From an uncultured Clostridia bacterium (GTDB lineage: Bacteria > Bacillota > Clostridia > Oscillospirales > Acutalibacteraceae): 34,451 nt of DNA. The stretch spans positions 1-34,451 of the forward strand of contig CAMNHG010000003.1 in assembly GCA_946539105.1 (NCBI GenBank), read 5' to 3'. Of this stretch, positions 29,989 to 34,451 are shown piece by piece. The notes below the pieces were generated by a model. The model was not told the origin of the DNA and did no database searches. It worked only from the letters and a program-made list of their open reading frames with translations. The translations under genes and the position numbers were made by a program. Every line of letters begins with the position of its first letter. Position 1 is the stretch's first letter.

Positions 29989-30127
29989 CCAGTAAAACAC
30001 TTTAAAACAGATGTCAGCGGAAAATTTTGCAGAACAAGGCGGAGGACACAGGAATCCTGACGGATTCCGAGGACGACAACGCTGTTATGCGGAATTTTAC
30101 GCGACAGATGTTAAAGGGTTTTATTGG
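29989..30127. repeat. About 139-bp imperfect palindromic element
   Basis: The ends mirror each other: CCAGTAAAACACTTTAAAAC at the left and TTAAAGGGTTTTATTGG at the right. The next layer, GTCAGCGGAAAATTTTGC, mirrors GCGGAATTTTACGCGAC. The centre is a perfect hairpin, GGAATCC-TGAC-GGATTCC (30051-30068). It sits between convergent sigF and a hydrolase gene and encodes nothing. It looks like a member of an interspersed repeat family and could fold into one long RNA stem that also ends both transcripts. Confidence 0.7.
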
Positions 30128-30137
30128 ATATTAGTTT

Positions 30138-31187
30138 TTAATTCATAAATTCGAGCACCTTGTTCATAAATGCTTTATCGAGCTTCATCGCCTTTTGGGC
30201 GTCAATTCCGCCGTAAAAATCGTCCAGCACCTTTTGCGGAATTTCGCCTCCGTAAACCCTGTTCATATCATTGAGCTCGCTTTGCAAATCCGCCATATAC
30301 TTCGCGGATTCAGCACTGAGCCACATATTTACGTGACCGTCACGGTAGGCTTCGCTGACCTTATAAAAGCTCGCGTTTGAGTTCGTAATATCGTGTTCGC
30401 GCGAATAAATGCTCAGGTTGTACGGAATTGTGCTGTCGTTGCCGCCGTAGCAAATCAGAATCGGCTTGTCAGTGGAATTTACCGACTCGACTGCCGTGTC
30501 GTCAGCGTCGTCGCCGAAGGTAAAGCGGTTTTGCAGGTACAAAAACGGATACTGAATATCCGCCAAAATTCCCACATAGTCCTTTGCCTTATCGTGCATT
30601 GTCTGCACCGGTGAATTGAATCCCGACAGGCTTACCGCACCCTTTACGTCCGCCTCGTCAAGCACGGAGGCCACGGCGTATCCGCCCAGACTGTGACCGT
30701 AAAGATAAACAGGCAGGCTTGCGGTCTCTTTGTTATCCCCGGCGTACCTAATTGCCGACAAAAGGTCGCGCTTTGACTGCTGCAGCCCCACAGTGCTTCC
30801 GCCCTCGCTTTTGCAAACTCCGGTTGCGTCATAGGCGAGCACCATATAGCCGTTGTCGGCAAAAAACTTGATTTCCGCGAGGTGCCGGTCGCTGCTGCTG
30901 TTCATTCCCGGAGCGATAATCACAAGCCCCTTCGGACTTTTCACTGAATATAGATAGCCGCTGAGCTTGTTTTCGCCCGAATTAAAACTGACTTCCTTTC
31001 GGCTGACATTCACACCCGAAAGCGAATAGGATATTTCAACATAGTTGTCGAGCGAATCTACGCGGTGAAAAAGCACGCCGAAAATGACCACGGAGGCTAT
31101 CATCGACAGCGCGGTGAATACAAAGATAATCAGAAGGAAAAAGCCGATCACCCTCTTTGGCGTAATATGTAGCTTTTTATTTTTCAC
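30138..31187 (-). CDS. Membrane-anchored alpha/beta hydrolase
   Basis: A 349-residue protein with one N-terminal transmembrane helix (about residues 12-40) and an extracellular alpha/beta-hydrolase domain. It has GLVIIAPGMNSSSDRH (oxyanion side), VLAYDATGVCKSEG, the nucleophile elbow YGHSLGGYA (Ser), ICYGGNDSTIP (Asp) and DGHVNMW (His), a complete Ser-Asp-His triad. I place the start at the GTG at 31187 because AGAGGTG lies 6 bases before it; a GTG at 31196 would overlap that site. The substrate is unknown; esterase or acyl-transfer work at the surface is plausible. The adjacent gene encodes a second, divergent hydrolase of similar build. Confidence 0.85.
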   Translation of the reverse strand: MKNKKLHITPKRVIGFFLLIIFVFTALSMIASVVIFGVLFHRVDSLDNYVEISYSLSGVNVSRKEVSFNSGENKLSGYLYSVKSPKGLVIIAPGMNSSSDRHLAEIKFFADNGYMVLAYDATGVCKSEGGSTVGLQQSKRDLLSAIRYAGDNKETASLPVYLYGHSLGGYAVASVLDEADVKGAVSLSGFNSPVQTMHDKAKDYVGILADIQYPFLYLQNRFTFGDDADDTAVESVNSTDKPILICYGGNDSTIPYNLSIYSREHDITNSNASFYKVSEAYRDGHVNMWLSAESAKYMADLQSELNDMNRVYGGEIPQKVLDDFYGGIDAQKAMKLDKAFMNKVLEFMN

Positions 31188-31239
31188 GGCTTTCACCTCT
31201 ATTATTCCTCAAAATTGAATGATTAATCACTGAAAAGAA

Positions 31240-31268
31240 AAAAGAGAACGGTTCGCTCTCTTTTCTTT
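31240..31268 (-). terminator. Hairpin between the two hydrolase genes
   Basis: AAAAGAGAACG pairs with the CG-CTCTCTTTT side around a short GTT loop, with T-rich runs on both strands (minus: TTTTTTCTTTTC). It begins right at the stop codon of the upstream hydrolase and would stop that minus-strand transcript. Confidence 0.65.
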
Positions 31269-32213
31269 TTATTTGTTCAAATCTTTTAAAAACTCAATTA
31301 TGGTGTTATCGTACTTTTCGGGCGCGTTAACCCTAACGCGCGAATGTCTGCCCTTTTCAAACCAAACAATGCGCTTGTTCGGGGACTTGCACTTTTCATA
31401 CAGCTTTTCCGCCTGGTCGGGCGTGGAGTAGGTGTCCTGTTTGCTGTGAATAAAAAGTATCGGTTTTTTCAGCCTGTCAATACGGTTAATCGGGCCGTCG
31501 GAGGTGACGTTCGCGTGAGAAAAAATCCGCATATACATAAACACCAGCCACGAGAAAATCACCTTTGGGCGGTGATCCTCAATCATATGATTCTTAAACG
31601 ACTCGGCAAAGTTTACATACATTCCGTCGGCGCACATTCCCTCGATGTAATCGGGGCAGTTTTCGTCGCAAAGCGCGAACAAAGCGACAGACGAGCCTAT
31701 GCAGATTCCGTGCAAAAATACAGCCTTGTTGCTAAGCTCCTCTACAAGCAAACGGCTCCAGCACTGCATATCGGCGTACTCGCGGTAACCCAAACAGCAG
31801 AAAATTCCGTCGGAATAACCGTGCGCGCGGTTATCGACCACAAGCACGTTGTAGCCTGCCTTGCGGTACGGCTCGGCAAAGTAGTAGGAGTATTTAAGCG
31901 ACTCCATTCTGCCGGCGATTATTATAGCCGCTTTTTCGCCGCCGAAGTCAAAATACTCGCCGACAAGGCGGTATTTTCCGCTTTTAACCTCGACCTCGCG
32001 CTTATAATCCGAGTACAGCTCGCCCCATTCCAGGCCCTCATAGTACATTCCGGCGTATTCGTCGTCGTTTTCGGGGAGCAAAACATCTCTTCCCCACTTC
32101 TTTTTTGAGGTTCTGACCAACAGAACCGTGTAAATAACACCCGCAAGCAAAATCTCCGGAATTACAAAGCCGAAGAGTATCACCAGCACGGCAACCAAAA
32201 TCCAAGTATTCAT
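31269..32213 (-). CDS. Membrane-anchored alpha/beta hydrolase with Cys nucleophile motif
   Basis: A 314-residue protein with one N-terminal transmembrane helix (about residues 3-36, ending at TSKKKWGRD) and an alpha/beta-hydrolase domain. AAIIIAGRMESLKYS and VLVVDNRAHGYSDG are typical of the fold. The nucleophile elbow reads HGICIGSS, so Cys stands where GxSxG enzymes have Ser, as in dienelactone hydrolase. The likely acid is in HSKQDTYS and the His in KGRHSRV. The ATG at 32213 has only a weak AAGTGA site; an in-frame TTG at 32228 is an alternative. It starts 25 bases after fakA and is probably in its transcript. Whether it is an active enzyme is uncertain. Confidence 0.82.
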   Translation of the reverse strand: MNTWILVAVLVILFGFVIPEILLAGVIYTVLLVRTSKKKWGRDVLLPENDDEYAGMYYEGLEWGELYSDYKREVEVKSGKYRLVGEYFDFGGEKAAIIIAGRMESLKYSYYFAEPYRKAGYNVLVVDNRAHGYSDGIFCCLGYREYADMQCWSRLLVEELSNKAVFLHGICIGSSVALFALCDENCPDYIEGMCADGMYVNFAESFKNHMIEDHRPKVIFSWLVFMYMRIFSHANVTSDGPINRIDRLKKPILFIHSKQDTYSTPDQAEKLYEKCKSPNKRIVWFEKGRHSRVRVNAPEKYDNTIIEFLKDLNK

Positions 32214-32238
32214 ATTATCACTTAACAAAAATTATTAC

Positions 32239-33900
32239 TTAACAAAGTCCGATTATCAGGCGGTAGTGCTTTTGTCCGCCGTCGATAAACTCAACGTCGA
32301 GCAGGGGAAATTCCTCCTCAAGCCTGTCGCGCAGCCGGTCTGTCTGTTCCTCGGTAACGCCTTCGCCGCAGAAAACAACGCAGGTTTCCTTATCGTCAAT
32401 ACCGGGCACCAGCTTCATACCGTCGATTATACCCGAGCACCAGTCTGTTGACACGCAGACAAGCTCGCCGCCCAGCAAAACTATGTCCTCGCCCGCGCGG
32501 CAGGTAAGCTCATGGTAGGTGTAGTCGCGCGTAGCGGTGGTCTCAACCAAGGTAGCAACGTCCTGCAAGCCGCTTTTCATAGAGCTTATGCGGTATTCGG
32601 GCTTGTCGTCGGGCACGTCCATGGCAATCGCGAAGTAGCCCTCGGCAACGCTTTTTGTCGGCAAAATTGTAACGTTCTTTTTGCCGCTGATTTCAAGTGC
32701 CTGTCCGGCAGCCAAAATCACATTTTTGTTGTTCGGCATAACCACAATGTTATCGGCATCAATAAGCTCAAACGCCTCAATAAACTCCTGAGCCGACGCG
32801 TTCATTGTGTCACCGCAGTTGATAACAACGTCCGTTCCGAGCTGTTCAAACAGGGTTTTAAGTCCCTCGCCGTTGACAACCGACACCATCGCCAGCTGCT
32901 TGTGCGGCAGCTTTTTAGGCTCGATTTTTTTCTTTAGCACCTCGTTGTGCTGAAGCTGCATATTATCCATCTTAAAGGTCAAAAACTCGCCGTATTCCTG
33001 GCTGAGCGCGATGACCTTGGCAGGCTTTAAGGTGTGAATATGAACCTTTACTCGGCTGCCGTCTTGAACCGCCACAAGCGAGTTGCCGTAAACTCCGATT
33101 TCCTCAATAAAGGTGTTCAGCTTAAAGTGCCCGGAGTAATTTTTGTCATTTAAAAGCTGCAAAATAAACTCCATACAGTAGCCGTCAATAAAGTCGGAAT
33201 TTTCGTTAAAAAGCGAAAAATCAATTTCCTTTTCAGGCGCGGGAGCGGTTTGCTCTCTGGTGATTTTCTTTTCATTTATCCGGTACACGTCGCCGTAAAG
33301 GTACTTTAACATTCCCTCAAAGATATAGATAAAGCCCTGACCGCCGCTGTCGATAACCCCTGCTTCCTTGAGCACGTCGAGCATTTCGGGGGTGTATGAG
33401 AGCGTCTTTTTCATCTCGGCAATATACATAGCGAGGATTTCCTCGATGGATGAGTTCCTTGTAATCTGTCCTCTGATATGCTCAATGCCCTCTCTGGCTA
33501 CCGTCAGCATTGTGCCCTCAACCGGCTTTACAACAGCGTCATAGGCGGTGCGGTAGCCCCTGATAAGCGCGTTACGAAGCTCTCCGGGGCCTGCAAAGGC
33601 ACAGCGCGCGAGCTCGGTGTACATACCCTTAAAAAACTGCGATAAAATTACGCCTGAGTTACCCCTCGCGCCCAGCAGCATTCCCTCGCTGAGGGTTTTT
33701 GCGTACAGACCGATTGCGGCGTTTGTTTTGGCATATTTAATACCTTTGCCGAGGGTCAGGCACATATTCGTTCCCGTGTCGCCGTCCGGCACGGGAAAAA
33801 CATTGAGTTTGTTAACCTCGGATTCGTGTTTGCTGAGGTTTTGAAGTCCGTTTTTGAGCATATTCTCAAACTGAACTCCGTTTATTTTTTTATTCCTCAT
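32239..33900 (-). CDS. fakA: Fatty acid kinase catalytic subunit FakA (YloV, DAK2 domain)
   Basis: A 553-residue cytosolic kinase that phosphorylates fatty acids carried by FakB (DegV-type) proteins, feeding host or environmental fatty acids into phospholipid synthesis. The N-terminal DAK2 domain (to about residue 200) has LNVFPVPDGDTGTNMCLTL, the LLGARGNSGVILSQFFKG block and GVIDSGGQGF. The middle has MEFILQLL and KVHIHTLKPAKVI. The C-terminal domain has INCGDTMNAS, VVMPNNKNVILAA and TKSVAEGYFA. Length fits YloV. The DegV-type partner is encoded just upstream on the same strand, 41 bases away. Confidence 0.95.
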   Translation of the reverse strand: MRNKKINGVQFENMLKNGLQNLSKHESEVNKLNVFPVPDGDTGTNMCLTLGKGIKYAKTNAAIGLYAKTLSEGMLLGARGNSGVILSQFFKGMYTELARCAFAGPGELRNALIRGYRTAYDAVVKPVEGTMLTVAREGIEHIRGQITRNSSIEEILAMYIAEMKKTLSYTPEMLDVLKEAGVIDSGGQGFIYIFEGMLKYLYGDVYRINEKKITREQTAPAPEKEIDFSLFNENSDFIDGYCMEFILQLLNDKNYSGHFKLNTFIEEIGVYGNSLVAVQDGSRVKVHIHTLKPAKVIALSQEYGEFLTFKMDNMQLQHNEVLKKKIEPKKLPHKQLAMVSVVNGEGLKTLFEQLGTDVVINCGDTMNASAQEFIEAFELIDADNIVVMPNNKNVILAAGQALEISGKKNVTILPTKSVAEGYFAIAMDVPDDKPEYRISSMKSGLQDVATLVETTATRDYTYHELTCRAGEDIVLLGGELVCVSTDWCSGIIDGMKLVPGIDDKETCVVFCGEGVTEEQTDRLRDRLEEEFPLLDVEFIDGGQKHYRLIIGLC

Positions 33901-33941
33901 AAAATCATTTCCTTAAAAATTGCGCGGAATTATCTTAAAGG

Positions 33942-34451
33942 TTATCCCTGTGCGTCAATCAATTTTTGAACGAGGGCTTTTTCGGTTTCGAGCCCCTTTG
34001 AAATCGGCTTGCCTACATAGTAAGCCGCCATAAGTCCGGGGCCTACGTTAACGCCGCAGAAGGGATATACGTCGACGATAATAACGTCCTTGGGCTTGAA
34101 GCGTTCGATTATCATATCCCTGTACTTTTCGGCAGGGGCAAGGCGGTTTGTCTGAGCGATAAAGATTGTCTGCTCGGACGGATTTTCGATTGTATTTTCA
34201 ATGTAATCGAGCAGCACGGCGTACGCCTTTTTCGCGCCCTTAACCTTGCCGATTACGGTTGTAAGTCCGTTGTAGTCAAATTCGCCGATAGGCTTGATTC
34301 CTGCGAGCTTGCCGAAGAACGCCTTTGAGTGGGTAAGTCTGCCCTTTTTGGCTACAAAGCTGAGGTCGTCGAGCCAGCCGCACTGGTGAACGCGGTTTTT
34401 GTTTTCCTCAATATACGCCGCGGCTTCCTCTGCGGAATGTCCGTTTTCTCT
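33942..34451 (-). CDS. DegV family fatty-acid-binding protein (FakB-like), N-terminus missing
   Basis: The C-terminal 169 residues of a DegV protein; the frame runs open to the window edge at 34451, so the start is beyond it. DegV proteins bind a fatty acid and present it to FakA. Visible family blocks are CGWLDDLSFVAKKGRLTHSK, KAFFGKLAGIKPIGEFDYNG, KVKGAKKAYAVLLDYIENT, FIAQTNRLAPAEKYRDMI and VDVYPFCGVNVGPGLMAAYY near the C-terminus. It directly precedes fakA in the same direction, so a FakA-FakB pair is encoded together. Confidence 0.92.
   Translation of the reverse strand, partial: RENGHSAEEAAAYIEENKNRVHQCGWLDDLSFVAKKGRLTHSKAFFGKLAGIKPIGEFDYNGLTTVIGKVKGAKKAYAVLLDYIENTIENPSEQTIFIAQTNRLAPAEKYRDMIIERFKPKDVIIVDVYPFCGVNVGPGLMAAYYVGKPISKGLETEKALVQKLIDAQG

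Noticed and set aside
31344..32108. Plus-strand frame of 254 codons opposite the hydrolase gene
   Set aside because: It has no ribosome site or known motif and mirrors a well-supported alpha/beta hydrolase; high-G+C codon bias explains the long open antisense frame.

Overview
This window looks like chromosome from a spore-forming, fibre- or starch-degrading gut member of the Clostridia, most like Ruminococcus and its relatives (Oscillospirales). The grounds are a complete spoIIA operon (spoIIAA-spoIIAB-sigF), a class B sortase with an SPKTG substrate, two LytR-CpsA-Psr (LCP) proteins, a secreted protein combining CotH, dockerin and CBM26 domains beside a cohesin-like lipoprotein, and -10/-35 promoters and U-tract terminators of Firmicute type. 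Species cannot be fixed from sequence alone. No rRNA, tRNA, CRISPR array, phage or insertion-sequence transposase was seen.

Layout. 1-9.1 kb is a cell-envelope region: a cut M20 dipeptidase, a YfhO-type membrane protein, a YfbR nucleotidase, an LCP ligase, a divergent von Willebrand A / helix-turn-helix pair around a perfect palindrome, then a sortase-LCP operon next to a tiny SPKTG-anchored protein. 9.3-11.4 kb carries nadA and mnmA. 11.5-12.4 kb is an AT-rich island that I read as a type III toxin-antitoxin module: consensus promoter, three 37-nt tandem repeats each able to fold into a hairpin with one compensatory base-pair change, a terminator, and a ToxN/AbiQ-like endoribonuclease. It is the most striking element here. 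12.6-15.4 kb has an XRE-like regulator, a shikimate-kinase-like protein and pyruvate kinase.

15.5-19.0 kb holds the divergent dockerin/cohesin pair, which may form part of a surface cellulosome- or amylosome-like assembly. 19.2-22.1 kb has an ECF transporter S component and proline synthesis (proB, proA, split by a repeat-rich spacer). 22.1-23.0 kb has three small unknown proteins on the minus strand. 23.1-29.98 kb is a dense plus-strand housekeeping run: YfcE-like phosphodiesterase, holB, ricT, ferredoxin, trmN6-like, rsmI, folC, then the spoIIA operon. 30.1 kb to the end is on the minus strand: two membrane-anchored alpha/beta hydrolases, fatty acid kinase FakA (YloV) and a DegV/FakB fatty-acid-binding protein cut by the window edge.

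Non-coding elements include a roughly 139-bp imperfect palindrome after sigF, an 83-bp hairpin element at 6.6 kb and the proB-proA spacer. All three look like interspersed repeats. Every functional call rests on reading motifs by eye; no database search was run.
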